Part shown: positions 17,107 to 26,354 of the stretch, in pieces | Numbering within the stretch: the stretch's first letter is position 1 | How the letters are laid out: the number at the start of each line of letters is the position of its first letter | Assembly: GCF_012927045.1 (NCBI RefSeq) | Contig: NZ_JABBFW010000008.1 | Span: 62,001 to 126,000 of the forward strand | Source of the DNA: Azohydromonas caseinilytica | GTDB taxonomy: Bacteria > Pseudomonadota > Gammaproteobacteria > Burkholderiales > Burkholderiaceae_C | Length of the DNA stretch: 64,000 nt | Reading direction: 5' to 3' | Notes under the pieces: generated by a model | Told to the model about the DNA's origin: nothing | Databases searched by the model: none | Seen by the model: the letters and a program-made list of their open reading frames with translations, nothing else | Position numbers and translations under genes: made by a program

Positions 17107-18141
17107 TCAGCCCGCGACGAAGCGCTCGCTGTACACCTGGGTGGCCGGCACGCCGGCGTCCCGGGCCGCGGCCTCGGCCGCTTCGACCAGCGCGGCGGGG
17201 CCGCACAGGTACAGGTCGGGCCACGCCTGCGGCGCGCAGGCCGCCAGCGCGCGGCGCAGCGCCTCGGCCGGGGTGCCGGCCTCGCCGCGCCAGTCGCCCT
17301 CGGGCCGCCACACACACACGGTGAGCTGCAGCCCGGGCAGCTCGGCCAGCGCGGCGCCGGCGAACAGGTCGGCTTCGCGCGTGACGCCCAGGAACAGCCG
17401 CGTGGGCTGCGGCTCCTGGAACTCGGCCATGCGCCGCAGCATGGACAGCAGTGGCGCCAGCCCGGTGCCGCCGGCCACGAACCAGCGCGGGCGCAGCCCG
17501 TTCTCGCGCAGCCCGAAGGCGCCCTGCGGGCCGTGCACCACCAGCCGCTGCCCCGGCGCAGCCTCCTCGCGCAGCCAGGCCGAGAAGCGGCCCCGCGGCT
17601 GCAGCCGGATCAGGAACTCCAGGTGTCCGTCCCAGTTGCCGGTGTTGGCCATGGAGTAGGCGCGCCGCAGCTCGTGGCCGGGCACTTCCAGCTCCACGAA
17701 CTGGCCCGGCTCGAACTCGGCCACGGCGACGCCGTCGGCATCGGGCAGCAGGCGCAGCGCCAGCCGCACCGTGCTGGCGCCGTCGCGCTCCAGCTCGATG
17801 AGCTCGGCCTCGCGCCGCGGCATCGGGCCGCCGGCGATGCGGGCGCGCTCGTAAGGCAGGGCGATGCTGAGATCGCTGCAGGCGGTGGTGCGGCACAGCA
17901 GCACGCTGCCGGGCGGGTCGGCGGGCAGCGCCGCGGGGTTGTGCGGGCCCAGGCTGTACTCGCCGCTGAGCACCTGTGCCCGGCAGGCGCCGCAGCCGCC
18001 CTGGCGGCATTGCGACGGCAGGCGCCAGCGCGCGGCCTCGGCGGCTTCGAGCACCGTCTGCCACGGCGGGCTGTCGAGGGTGAGGGACTGGCCGTCGAGC
18101 GTGCGCAGCTCGACGGACCAGGCTTTGACGGCTTGGTCCAT
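17107..18141 (-). CDS. hcr: 2Fe-2S flavoprotein reductase, probable NADH:Hcp oxidoreductase
   Basis: This 344-aa protein has an N-terminal plant-type [2Fe-2S] ferredoxin domain with CRQGGCGAC (CX4CX2C) near residues 40-48 and a later Cys in LLCRTTACS. An FAD domain (RAYSMAN) and an NAD domain (GGTGLAPLLSML) follow. This order matches oxygenase-type reductases, and the 14-bp distance from hcp indicates that it reduces hybrid cluster protein. E. coli Hcr has the ferredoxin at the C-terminus, so this is the alternative domain order. Confidence 0.82.
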   Translation of the reverse strand: MDQAVKAWSVELRTLDGQSLTLDSPPWQTVLEAAEAARWRLPSQCRQGGCGACRAQVLSGEYSLGPHNPAALPADPPGSVLLCRTTACSDLSIALPYERARIAGGPMPRREAELIELERDGASTVRLALRLLPDADGVAVAEFEPGQFVELEVPGHELRRAYSMANTGNWDGHLEFLIRLQPRGRFSAWLREEAAPGQRLVVHGPQGAFGLRENGLRPRWFVAGGTGLAPLLSMLRRMAEFQEPQPTRLFLGVTREADLFAGAALAELPGLQLTVCVWRPEGDWRGEAGTPAEALRRALAACAPQAWPDLYLCGPAALVEAAEAAARDAGVPATQVYSERFVAG

Positions 18142-18155
18142 CGCGGGCCTTCCCT

Positions 18156-19826
18156 TCAGGCCGCTTCGAGCCGCAGCGCCTCGCGGATGTCCGCGTGCGC
18201 CTCGCCGATGGGCTTCAGGCCGAAGCGCTCCACCAGCACCTGCACCAGGTTGGGCGTGAGGAAGGCCGGCAGCGTGGGGCCCAGGCGGATGTTGCGGATG
18301 CCCAGCGCCAGCAGCGTCAGCAGCACCGCGGCGGCCTTCTGCTCGAACCAGGACACGACCAGCGACAGCGGCAGCTCGTTGACGCCGCATTCGAAAGCCT
18401 CGGCCAGGGCCGTGGCGATACGGATAGCGGAGTAGGCGTCGTTGCACTGGCCGATGTCGAGCAGGCGCGGGATGCCGCCGATGTCGCCGAAGTCATGCTG
18501 GTTGAAGCGGTACTTGGTGCAGCCCAGCGTGAGCACCACGGTGTCGCGCGGCGCCTGCGTGGCGAAGTCGCTGTAGTAGTCGCGCCCGGGCGCGGCGCCG
18601 TCGCAGCCGCCGACGAGGAAGAAGTGCCTGATGGCGCCGCTCTTGACGGCCTCGATCACGGCGCCGGCCACGCCCAGCACGGCATGGCGGCCGAAGCCCA
18701 CGGTGATGGTCTTCCCGGGCTCGTCGGCCTTGAAGCCGGGCAGCGCCTTGGCGGCCTGGATCAGCGGGGCGAACTGGTGGCTCTCCAGGTGGCGCACGCC
18801 GGGCCATCCCACGGGGCCGGTGGTGAAGATGCGCTGACGGTAGGCGGGCAGCGGCTCGATGATGCAGTTGCTGGTCATCAGGATCGGGCCGGGGAAGTTG
18901 GCGAAGTCCAGCTGCTGGTCCTGCCAGGCGCCGCCGTAGTTGCCCGCCAGGTGCGGGTAGGCCTTGAGCTTGGGGTAGGCGTGGGCGGGCAGCATCTCGC
19001 CATGGGTGTAGACCTGGATGCCGCTGTCCCTGGTCTGCTCCAGCAGCGCGGCCAGGTCGCCCAGGTCATGGCCCGACACCAGGATGGCCTTGCCCTGGAT
19101 GGGCCTGACGCGCACGGCGGTGGGCTGCTGCGCACCGAAGGCGCCGGTGTTGGCGGCGTCGAGCATCTCCATCACCGACAGGTTGAGCGTGCCCAGGGCC
19201 AGCGCCTCGTCGAGCAGCGCGGGCACGTCGGCCGGGTCCTGCGCCAGGAAGTCCAGCGCACGCTCGATGCCGGCAAACACGTCCTCGCGGTCCTGCCCCA
19301 GCACATGGGCATGGTGCGCGTAGGCGCACACGCCCTTGATGCCGTAGAGCAGCAGCGAGCGCAGCCCGGTGACGTCCGCGCCCACGCTGTCGATGCCGGC
19401 ATCCACGCCCACGCCGGCGGCCTGGCGCAGCAGGCCGTTCTGGTCGGGCGCGGGCTGCCAGGTGGCGGCGGCGTTGGCGAGCGTTTCCGGCTCCTGGCCG
19501 GCGGCGCGGGCCGCCGCCTCGTAGCGCGCTCGGGCGGCGTCGCGCAGCCGCGCCGCCTCCTGCAGCAGGCCGACGAAGCGCGCGGCGTTGAAGTTCACGT
19601 TGGTCAGCGTCGTGAACAGCGCGTGGAGGATGAAGGCATCGGCCTCGCGGTCGGGCGCGCCCAGGGCGCGCGCCCGCTTGGCGTACTGCGCCAGGCCCTT
19701 GGCGGCATGGACCAGCAGGTCCTGCAGGTCGGCGGTGGTGGTGTCCTTGCCGCAGTTGCCGCGCTGCGTGGCGCAGCCAACGGCGTCGCCGGAACGGTAA
19801 GTCTGTTCGCACTGGTAGCAGAACAT
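18156..19826 (-). CDS. hcp: Hydroxylamine reductase (hybrid cluster protein, class I)
   Basis: This 556-aa protein has the class I N-terminal cluster ligands C3, C6, C18 and C25 (CX2CX11CX6C), as in E. coli Hcp. The hybrid-cluster ligands are visible in the C-terminal half: VSGHD, SNCIIEP, VGGCDGA, TLGCTKY and IGQCNDAY. Hcp scavenges nitric oxide or hydroxylamine under nitrosative stress. It forms a two-gene operon with the reductase downstream. The ATG at 19826 gives the standard MFCYQCEQT start. Confidence 0.97.
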   Translation of the reverse strand: MFCYQCEQTYRSGDAVGCATQRGNCGKDTTTADLQDLLVHAAKGLAQYAKRARALGAPDREADAFILHALFTTLTNVNFNAARFVGLLQEAARLRDAARARYEAAARAAGQEPETLANAAATWQPAPDQNGLLRQAAGVGVDAGIDSVGADVTGLRSLLLYGIKGVCAYAHHAHVLGQDREDVFAGIERALDFLAQDPADVPALLDEALALGTLNLSVMEMLDAANTGAFGAQQPTAVRVRPIQGKAILVSGHDLGDLAALLEQTRDSGIQVYTHGEMLPAHAYPKLKAYPHLAGNYGGAWQDQQLDFANFPGPILMTSNCIIEPLPAYRQRIFTTGPVGWPGVRHLESHQFAPLIQAAKALPGFKADEPGKTITVGFGRHAVLGVAGAVIEAVKSGAIRHFFLVGGCDGAAPGRDYYSDFATQAPRDTVVLTLGCTKYRFNQHDFGDIGGIPRLLDIGQCNDAYSAIRIATALAEAFECGVNELPLSLVVSWFEQKAAAVLLTLLALGIRNIRLGPTLPAFLTPNLVQVLVERFGLKPIGEAHADIREALRLEAA

Positions 19827-19962
19827 GCGCTGTCTCCCTGTTTGTGATGAGTGAGCCGCGCCGCCCGGGGGCCGCGCGGCGCGCAGGGTAGGCACGGCCG
19901 CTCCGGCGCCGCGTTGACGGCCCGCAAGCCTCGCGGGACTCGGCGGGCCCATCGGCGCCGGG

Positions 19963-19976
19963 TTGCGCTGGGTCAA
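19963..19976. promoter_or_regulatory. Possible FNR/DNR-type box upstream of hcp
   Basis: TTGCGCTGGGTCAA keeps the outer TTG and TCAA of the TTGAT-N4-ATCAA consensus and lies about 137 bp before hcp. Hcp genes are often under FNR/DNR or NsrR control. The inner positions do not match, so this is a weak call. Confidence 0.25.
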
Positions 19977-20125
19977 TGGCAGCGAAGGCCTGCACGGCGC
20001 GCCCGGTGCGGGCCGCGGCCTTCACCCCACGGGCCGTGGACGCTTGCCAGCTTGTGTAAGTCTGCTGCGCCATGCTTCCTGGTTGTTTTCGGGCCGGCGG
20101 GCCCGCTGCCAGAGGAGAAGCACCG

Positions 20126-21769
20126 ATGACGCGCGTCAACCCCTACGAGATCGGACTGGACAAGAACGAGGCCAACTTCGTTGCGCTCTCACCGCTGAGC
20201 TACATCGAGCGCGCGGCCTACGTGTATCCGCAGCGCGTGGCGCTGGTGCATGGCGCGCTGCGCCAGACCTGGGGCGAGACCTTCGAGCGCTGCCGCCGCC
20301 TGGCCAGCGCGCTGCAGCGGCGCGGCGTGGGCCGTGGCGACACGGTGGCGGCGATGCTGCCCAACGTGCCGGCGATGGTCGAGGCCCACTTCGGCGTGCC
20401 CGCCGCCGGCGCGGTGCTCAACACGCTCAACACGCGGCTGGACGCCGAGTCCATCGCCTTCATGCTGCAGCACGGCGAGGCCAGGGTGCTGCTCACCGAC
20501 CGCGAGTTCGCGCCCGTGATCGCCAAGGCGCTGGCGCTGCTGGGCGAGCGGCGCCCGCTGGTGGTCGAGGTCGAGGACGAGCTGGCCCCGCCCGGACAGC
20601 GCCTGGGCGCGATCACCTATGAAGAGCTGCTGGCCGAGGGCGACCCGGCCGCGCCGTGGACGCTGCCCCAGGACGAGTGGGACGCCATCGCGCTGAACTA
20701 CACCTCCGGCACCACCGGCAACCCCAAGGGCGTGGTCACGCACCACCGCGGCGCCTATCTCAACGCCGCCAACAACGCCATCGCCTGGACGCTGCCGCAC
20801 CACCCGGTGTACCTGTGGACGCTGCCGATGTTCCACTGCAACGGCTGGTGCTTCCCCTGGACCATGGCGCTCGTCGCCGGCACCAGCGTGTGCCTGCGCA
20901 AGGTCGATCCGGCGCTGGTCTGGCCGCTGATCCGCGAGCAGCGCGTGACGCACCTGTGCGGCGCGCCCATCGTCTACGCCATGCTGATCAACGCCCCGGC
21001 GGCGCTGCGCGAGGGCATCGGGCATGAAGTGAAGGGCCTGATCGCGGGCGCAGCGCCGCCGGCGGCGGTGATCGAGGGCTGCGAGCGCGTCGGCATCGCC
21101 ATCACCCACGTGTACGGCCTGACCGAGGTCTACGGCCCGGCGGCGCTGTGCGCGCAGCAGCCCGAGTGGGCCGGGCTGCCGCTGCCCGAGCGCGCGCGGC
21201 TCAACGCGCGCCAGGGCGTGGCCTACCCGCTGCAGCAGGGCGTGACGGTGCTCGACACCGAGACGATGCGGCCCGTGCCCGCCGACGGCCAGACGCTGGG
21301 CGAGGTGTGCTTCCGCGGCAACGTGGTGATGAAGGGCTACCTCAAGAACCCCACGGCCACGCAGGAGGCCTTCGAGGGCGGCTGGTTCCGCACCGGCGAC
21401 CTGGCGGTGCTGCACCCCGACGGCTACGTCAAGATCACCGACCGCAGCAAGGACGTGATCATCTCCGGCGGCGAGAACATCAGCTCGCTGGAGGTGGAGG
21501 ACGTGCTGCACCGGCATCCGGACGTGATGCTGGCCGCGGTGGTGGCGCAGCCCGATCCGAAGTGGGGCGAGGTGCCCTGCGCCTTCGTCGAGCTCAAGCC
21601 CGGCAGCGGCGCGACCGAGGACGAGCTCATCGAGTTCTGCCGCGGCCAGCTCGCGCGCTTCAAGGCGCCCAAGCGCATCGTCTTCGGCGAGCTGCCCAAG
21701 ACCTCCACCGGCAAGATCCAGAAGTACGTGCTGCGCCAGGCGCTGAAGTCGGCCAGTGCGATCGGGTGA
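20126..21769 (+). CDS. AMP-forming acyl-CoA synthetase
   Basis: This 547-aa protein of the ANL superfamily activates a carboxylic acid with ATP and CoA. Visible motifs are the P-loop YTSGTTGNPKGVV, the VYGLTEVYGP signature, GWFRTGDLA, the hinge ITDRSKDVIISGGENIS and the catalytic lysine region KTSTGKIQK. The start ATG follows AGAGGAGA. Sequence style is that of medium-chain or methylmercaptopropionate-type ligases; the substrate is not determined. It is divergent from hcp and is followed by an intrinsic terminator. Confidence 0.92.
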   Translation: MTRVNPYEIGLDKNEANFVALSPLSYIERAAYVYPQRVALVHGALRQTWGETFERCRRLASALQRRGVGRGDTVAAMLPNVPAMVEAHFGVPAAGAVLNTLNTRLDAESIAFMLQHGEARVLLTDREFAPVIAKALALLGERRPLVVEVEDELAPPGQRLGAITYEELLAEGDPAAPWTLPQDEWDAIALNYTSGTTGNPKGVVTHHRGAYLNAANNAIAWTLPHHPVYLWTLPMFHCNGWCFPWTMALVAGTSVCLRKVDPALVWPLIREQRVTHLCGAPIVYAMLINAPAALREGIGHEVKGLIAGAAPPAAVIEGCERVGIAITHVYGLTEVYGPAALCAQQPEWAGLPLPERARLNARQGVAYPLQQGVTVLDTETMRPVPADGQTLGEVCFRGNVVMKGYLKNPTATQEAFEGGWFRTGDLAVLHPDGYVKITDRSKDVIISGGENISSLEVEDVLHRHPDVMLAAVVAQPDPKWGEVPCAFVELKPGSGATEDELIEFCRGQLARFKAPKRIVFGELPKTSTGKIQKYVLRQALKSASAIG

Positions 21770-21835
21770 GCGAGAGCGGGCCGCGGGTTGCGCCCGAAGG
21801 TTCGGGACGCAACGGGTTGAGCGGCCCGCAATGAG

Positions 21836-21861
21836 AAAAGCGCTCTGGGGGCGCGCTTTTT
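21836..21861 (+). terminator. Intrinsic terminator of the acyl-CoA synthetase gene
   Basis: AAAAGCGC (21836-21843) pairs with GCGCTTTT (21853-21860), followed by one more T, 67 bp after the stop codon. The reverse strand also has a usable A/T tail. Confidence 0.85.
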
Positions 21862-21897
21862 CGTTGGAATGACTCGAAGGCTGAGACGCGACGCCTT

Positions 21898-22077
21898 CTA
21901 CCTCGTCGTTCCCGCGAAGTCGCCCACCTTTGGCGAGCGCCCAGGCGGTCCCACGGCAGAGCGCGAGTCAAGGCGCAGCGCTACGAGACCGAAGTTCACG
22001 GCCGCTTGCCTGCCAGCCTGCTTGCGGCCGGCCTAGGGACCGCCTGGGTCCCCGCCTGCGCGGGGATGACGAAGTAG
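21898..22077. repeat. Inverted-repeat intergenic element (REP/MITE-like)
   Basis: The ends CTACCTCGTCGTTCCCGCG (21898-21916) and CGCGGGGATGACGAAGTAG (22059-22077) are inverted copies with three mismatches. A second inner pair, CCCAGGCGGTCCC and GGGACCGCCTGGG, is nested inside. The ends resemble those of the element at 47859-47977 (CGTCxTxCCCGCG). It carries no gene. Confidence 0.65.
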
Positions 22078-22193
22078 TCAGTGGACTGCATCGGCTTGCG
22101 GCCAATGGCCAACAATTTTTTATGGGCAGCAATGGCTTTGAGCCGGAATGACGACATCGCCGCTGCCAGCCGGCAAGGCCGGCTTGTGTAGCG

Positions 22194-22622
22194 TCAGGCG
22201 GCAACACCCCAATAGAGCCGCCCCAACAGCATCTCGACCCTCCGGGCACCCAACTCCGAAAGCGCGACATCCAGCGGCGCCCTGCCCTCCAGCATCGGAT
22301 GTGGCGCCTTCAGAAACGCCCTTGCGCTTTCGTCGTCATTCCAGACCGCCAAGGCGGTGGCATACACGCGCGCCAGCCGTTCCAGCCGCTGCGAGGCCCG
22401 CACGCTCAACCGTTCCTGTCCTTGCCTCTCTGCCGCATCCGGCACGATCTGCTGCCGCAGCCGTCGCTGCTCTTCAGGGCTCGGCGTGACCTGTCCGATG
22501 CAGGACTGGAGCGCTTCCCGCGGCAGCCCGATAGTGACGTGCGACTCCAGCTCCGCCAGGGATTGAGGCAACGGCGTCAGCGCCAGTACGGCGCCGATGG
22601 CTTCAGGTAAGGCAAGCAGCAT
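22194..22622 (-). CDS. Antitoxin of the Xre/MbcA/ParS type (DUF2384), without visible partner toxin
   Basis: This 142-aa protein starts at the ATG at 22622; a TTG at 22640 would add 6 residues. The C-terminal 60 residues carry the toxin-binding domain pattern: RLARVYATALAVWNDDESAR, a short helix, then PHPMLEGRAPLDVAL and the final GRLYWGVAA. Such antitoxins bind RES-domain toxins that normally lie directly downstream. Here downstream is only the inverted-repeat element, and upstream is a metabolic gene. It is probably an orphan left after toxin loss. Confidence 0.75.
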   Translation of the reverse strand: MLLALPEAIGAVLALTPLPQSLAELESHVTIGLPREALQSCIGQVTPSPEEQRRLRQQIVPDAAERQGQERLSVRASQRLERLARVYATALAVWNDDESARAFLKAPHPMLEGRAPLDVALSELGARRVEMLLGRLYWGVAA

Positions 22623-22701
22623 CACGGGCTCCGTGCTCAAGCAGAACCTTCAGTGTGGCGCAACCGAATGTGCTGTCACTGCTTGCCGCCAAAGCGGTGT
22701 T

Positions 22702-23784
22702 TCAGACCATAACGGCCGCCGCCGCCCTCTCCTCCCGCAGCAGCCCGAACAGATCCTTCGGGTCGTCCTGCAGGGGCATCAGGTCGATGCGCTGGCCCAG
22801 GCCCAGGGCCAGGGCGGTGTCGTGCACGAAGCTCAGCGCCGAGTAGTCCTCCAGCGCGAAGCCCACCGAGTCGAAGACGGTGACCGCGTCGGCCGAGCAG
22901 CGCCCGGGCCGCGTGCCGGCCAGCACCTGCCACAGCTCCGTGACCGGGAAGTCAGCCGGCATCTGCTGGATCTCGCCCTCGATGCGTGTCTGCGCCTCGA
23001 ACTCCACGAACACCGAGGCACGCTCCAGCACACCGCGGTGCAGCTCCGTCTTGCCGGGGCAGTCGCCGCCCACGGCGTTGAGGTGCATGCCGGGCTCGAC
23101 CAGCTCCGACGTCAGGATCGTGGCGTTGGTCTTGTCGGCCGTGACGGTGGTGACGATGTCGGCGCCGCGCACGGCCTCGGCGGTGCTGGCGCAGACGGTG
23201 AGGCTGAAACCCTGCCCGTCCAGGTTGGCGACGAGCTTGGCGGTGGCGGCCGGGTCCACGTCGAAGAGACGCAGCTCGCGGATGCCCAGCAGGTCGCGGA
23301 AAGCCAGGGCCTGGAACTCGCTTTGCGCGCCGTTGCCGATCAGCGCCATGGTGCGACTGTCGGGCCGCGCCAGCGCCTGGGCGGCGACGGCGGACATGGC
23401 GGCGGTGCGAATGGCGGTGGCCAGCGTCAGCTCACTGAGCAGCCGCGGCGCGCCGGTGGCGACGTCGGCCAGCACGCCGAAGGCCATCACGGTGGGCAGG
23501 CCCTCGCGGGTGTTCTTGGGATGGCCGTTGACGTACTTGAAGGCGAAGCGCGCGGCATCGGCCACGGGCATGAGCTCGATCACGCCATCGCGCGAGTGGC
23601 TGGCCACGCGCGCGGTCTTCTCGAACTCGTTCCAGCGCAGGAAGTCGCGCCGGAGCTGTTCGGCCACGCCGGCAATGCAGGCTGGCAAGCCCTTGCGCTG
23701 CACCAGCCGCACCATGTCGCGCGTGCCGACGTACAGCGTCTGGGTGGCGGTGTGAATGGCGGTAGAAGGGGGCTGGTCCAACAT
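22702..23784 (-). CDS. Ornithine cyclodeaminase family protein
   Basis: This 360-aa protein belongs to the OCD/mu-crystallin family. It has the NAD-binding stretch LIGNGAQSEFQALAFRDL (about residues 147-164), the substrate region FAFKYVNGHP and the signature AVGGDCPGKTEL, typical of true ornithine cyclodeaminases that convert ornithine to proline plus ammonia. Length matches. It appears monocistronic. Confidence 0.88.
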   Translation of the reverse strand: MLDQPPSTAIHTATQTLYVGTRDMVRLVQRKGLPACIAGVAEQLRRDFLRWNEFEKTARVASHSRDGVIELMPVADAARFAFKYVNGHPKNTREGLPTVMAFGVLADVATGAPRLLSELTLATAIRTAAMSAVAAQALARPDSRTMALIGNGAQSEFQALAFRDLLGIRELRLFDVDPAATAKLVANLDGQGFSLTVCASTAEAVRGADIVTTVTADKTNATILTSELVEPGMHLNAVGGDCPGKTELHRGVLERASVFVEFEAQTRIEGEIQQMPADFPVTELWQVLAGTRPGRCSADAVTVFDSVGFALEDYSALSFVHDTALALGLGQRIDLMPLQDDPKDLFGLLREERAAAAVMV

Positions 23785-23914
23785 CTCTTGTCTCCCGTTT
23801 GATGAATGACAAGAGTCTCCCCAAGCCCCACGCCAGCCGGAAGCGCCAGGAATGCAGCATGACGCTGCATCCGCTGGCGAAACGGCAGGCGCGATTGCCG
23901 TTTTGCTCAGTGGC

Positions 23915-24961
23915 TCAAGGCGTGGCCTTGGCGCCCTCCACGGCGCGCTCCACCGCCGGCGAGTAGGCGTTGCGCAGGTACGGCACCGGCTCGGAGCGGC
24001 CGTCGGCGGCGACGGTCCAGACGTCGGTGCTGGCGCCGGCGTCGGGCGAGGTCATGGCGTAGAGCACATGCGCGTCGTCCAGCCACTCGATCTGGTCGTC
24101 CACGTTGCGCTTCTCGGGCAACGGGGTTTCCACGCCGGAAGCGAGGTCCAGCACGTGGAACTGCCAGACGATGCGCCCGTCCACGATGAAGCGCTTCTTG
24201 TAGGCCACGCGCCTGGCGTCGGGCGAGAGCGACGGGCACTCGACGTTGTCGTGCAGCACGCGCGCACTGCGCGAGGCGATGTCGCCCCGGATCAGGTAAT
24301 GCCGGCCGCCGCTGGAGAGCGTGGCGAAGAAGCCCTTGGTGTCGGGCGTGAAGGTGACGCCCCAGAAATTGAAATCCTGCTGCTTGAAGGGCTGGCCGTC
24401 CTTGGTGATGGCGAAGCTCTCCAGGTCGGCGACGACCTTGCCGCGGGCGGCGTCCACGATCTGCGTCTGCGTCGAGAAGTCCAGGTTGGCGTAGCCATGG
24501 CCGGCGGTGAACACGGTGTAGGCCGCCAGGCGCCCGTCGCGCGACATGCGGGTGCGGCTGGGAATGCCCTGCAGCTTGAGGCTGCCGGTGACGGCGAAGG
24601 TGGCGGCATCGAAGAGCTTGGCGTCGTAGGTGGTGACCACGCCACGGTCGGCGGTGAGGCACATGCCCCGGCCGCCGGAAACATGCACCACCTCGCAGCT
24701 CATCTGCTCGACGAAGCGCGTGCCGCCCTCGCCGGCCGCCTCGCGCCAGGCGAGCTGGCCGTAATGCGCGTCCACGCCGGTGTGGCGGAAGAAGACGCGG
24801 CCGGACGCCACCGTGGCCACCGGCGCCACCGGCTGCTGCACCAGCGCCGGTGCCGACGCAGGCGCGGCCAGGCGCTGCTTGGCATGGAACAGGTAGCCGC
24901 CCAGTGCCGCGGCGGCGGCCACGCACAGGGCGGAAAAGGCGAATACGCGCTTGTTCTTCAC
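23915..24961 (-). CDS. Periplasmic TolB/WD40-like beta-propeller protein
   Basis: This 348-aa protein starts with GTG at 24961, overlapping the MFS stop by 4 bp. An N-terminal signal anchor, FAFSALCVAAAAALGGYLF, is followed by a chain of propeller blades recognisable by SRDGRLAAYTVF, TPDTKGFFATLS and SPDARRVAYKKR, as in TolB-type WD40 repeats. A binding or scaffold role is likely. The specific partner is unknown, but tight coupling to the MFS gene suggests joint work in export or sensing at the envelope. Confidence 0.65.
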   Translation of the reverse strand: MKNKRVFAFSALCVAAAAALGGYLFHAKQRLAAPASAPALVQQPVAPVATVASGRVFFRHTGVDAHYGQLAWREAAGEGGTRFVEQMSCEVVHVSGGRGMCLTADRGVVTTYDAKLFDAATFAVTGSLKLQGIPSRTRMSRDGRLAAYTVFTAGHGYANLDFSTQTQIVDAARGKVVADLESFAITKDGQPFKQQDFNFWGVTFTPDTKGFFATLSSGGRHYLIRGDIASRSARVLHDNVECPSLSPDARRVAYKKRFIVDGRIVWQFHVLDLASGVETPLPEKRNVDDQIEWLDDAHVLYAMTSPDAGASTDVWTVAADGRSEPVPYLRNAYSPAVERAVEGAKATP

Positions 24962-26217
24962 TTGGAGATCCTCCCCAGGCCCCAGTGGGCCGCCAGCAGC
25001 GCCAGGGCCAGCGCCGCGATGAACACGGACACCGCCACCTGCGTGCCCCAGGCCTGCCACAGCGCGCCGAACAGCACGGAGGACAGCAGTTTCGACAGGC
25101 CGATGGCGGTGGCGATGAGCGCGATGCCGGTGGTGCGCCTTGCCGCCGGCACCTCGGCGCTGGCCATGGCCATGAGCACGCCCTCGGTGCCGGCGTTGAA
25201 CAGGCCCAGCAGCGCCAGGCAGCCCAGCAGCGCCGGCACGCTCATCGGGCCGGAAACCAGGAGCACGCCGTAGAGCAGCCCCAGCACGGCGTAGCCGCCC
25301 AGGAAAATGCGCGCGCGGCCCAGCCGGTCCGCCACCCGGCCGGCAGGCACCGACATCAGCATGTAGACCGCCGCCGTGGCGACGTAGAAGAGCGGGAAGT
25401 AGCCGGTGGCCGCCGGATGGCGCTGCTGCAGCATCAGGTACAGGAAGCCGTCGCTGATGGTCGCCAGCGCCAGCAGCGCGCCGCAGCCCGCCAGCACCAG
25501 GAAGCGGCGCGTGATCCAGCCGCGGCCGGCGAGGTCCTGGGCCAGCGCCGGCGCCGGCACGGGCGAGGCCGTCATGGCCGGGGCGGGCCGCGGCACGAAG
25601 AACCACAGCACCGCCACGCCCAGCAGCCCGAAGACGAAACTGGTCACCCACACCGCGTCAAAGGCGCCGGGCAGCTGGGCCAGCAGGATGAAACCCACCA
25701 CCGGGCCGAGCAGCGAGCCGCAGGCGTCCAGCGCGCGGTGCACGGCGAAGGCGCCGGCGTACTGGCCGGCGGGCGTGTTGAGCGAGATGAGCGCGTCGCG
25801 CGGCGCGCTGCGCAGTCCCTTGCCGGCGCGGTCCAGCCCCACGACCCACAGCAGCGCGCTCCACGAGCTGGCCACCAGCAGGACCAGCTTGCACAGCGTG
25901 GACAGCCCATAGCCCGCCAGCGCCAGCTCCTTCTGCCGCGCGTGGCGGTCGGCCAGCCAGCCGGCCAGCAGCGCCAGCAGCGCGATGGCGAAGCCGTTGT
26001 AGATGCCGTCGATGAGCCCGTACTGCGCCGGGCTCAACCGCAGGTGCAGCACCAGGTACACCGGCAGCGTGCTGTTGACCATCTCCGACGAGATGTCGGT
26101 GAGCAGGCTGGTGAAGCCCAGTCCCCATACCACCGGGCTGACGCGCACGGCGGCGGCGGCGTCGACACGCGACGCCTGGCCGAGCTTGACCTGCTCGAAC
26201 CAATCGAACCTGTACAT
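24958..26217 (-). CDS. Major facilitator superfamily transporter
   Basis: This 419-aa protein has about 12 hydrophobic segments. It has the MFS loop motif GWLADRHARQKEL after helix 2 and a second-half counterpart, GRVADRLGRARIF. GLDRAGKGLRSAPRDALISL resembles the R-rich motif of a small MFS branch (YajR-like relatives). The substrate is not deducible. It is the first gene of a two-gene operon with the propeller protein. Confidence 0.85.
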   Translation of the reverse strand: MYRFDWFEQVKLGQASRVDAAAAVRVSPVVWGLGFTSLLTDISSEMVNSTLPVYLVLHLRLSPAQYGLIDGIYNGFAIALLALLAGWLADRHARQKELALAGYGLSTLCKLVLLVASSWSALLWVVGLDRAGKGLRSAPRDALISLNTPAGQYAGAFAVHRALDACGSLLGPVVGFILLAQLPGAFDAVWVTSFVFGLLGVAVLWFFVPRPAPAMTASPVPAPALAQDLAGRGWITRRFLVLAGCGALLALATISDGFLYLMLQQRHPAATGYFPLFYVATAAVYMLMSVPAGRVADRLGRARIFLGGYAVLGLLYGVLLVSGPMSVPALLGCLALLGLFNAGTEGVLMAMASAEVPAARRTTGIALIATAIGLSKLLSSVLFGALWQAWGTQVAVSVFIAALALALLAAHWGLGRISK

Positions 26218-26315
26218 GAGTTCCCCTGCTCCCGTGTTCAGCCCTTGACTGTTACGGAAGGACGCAAGGGCGGCCCAACGTCATCCCCCATCCGAATGGA
26301 TGCTTGAAAGGGATG

Positions 26316-26339
26316 AAAAAGCCGGCTCGCGGCCGGCTT
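26316..26339 (-). terminator. Intrinsic terminator of the PEP-CTERM gene
   Basis: The stem AAGCCGGC/GCCGGCTT with loop TCGCG is followed on the minus strand by TTTTT. It starts 16 bp after the stop of the PEP-CTERM gene. Confidence 0.85.
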
Positions 26340-26354
26340 GGTGAGGGTGGAGCT

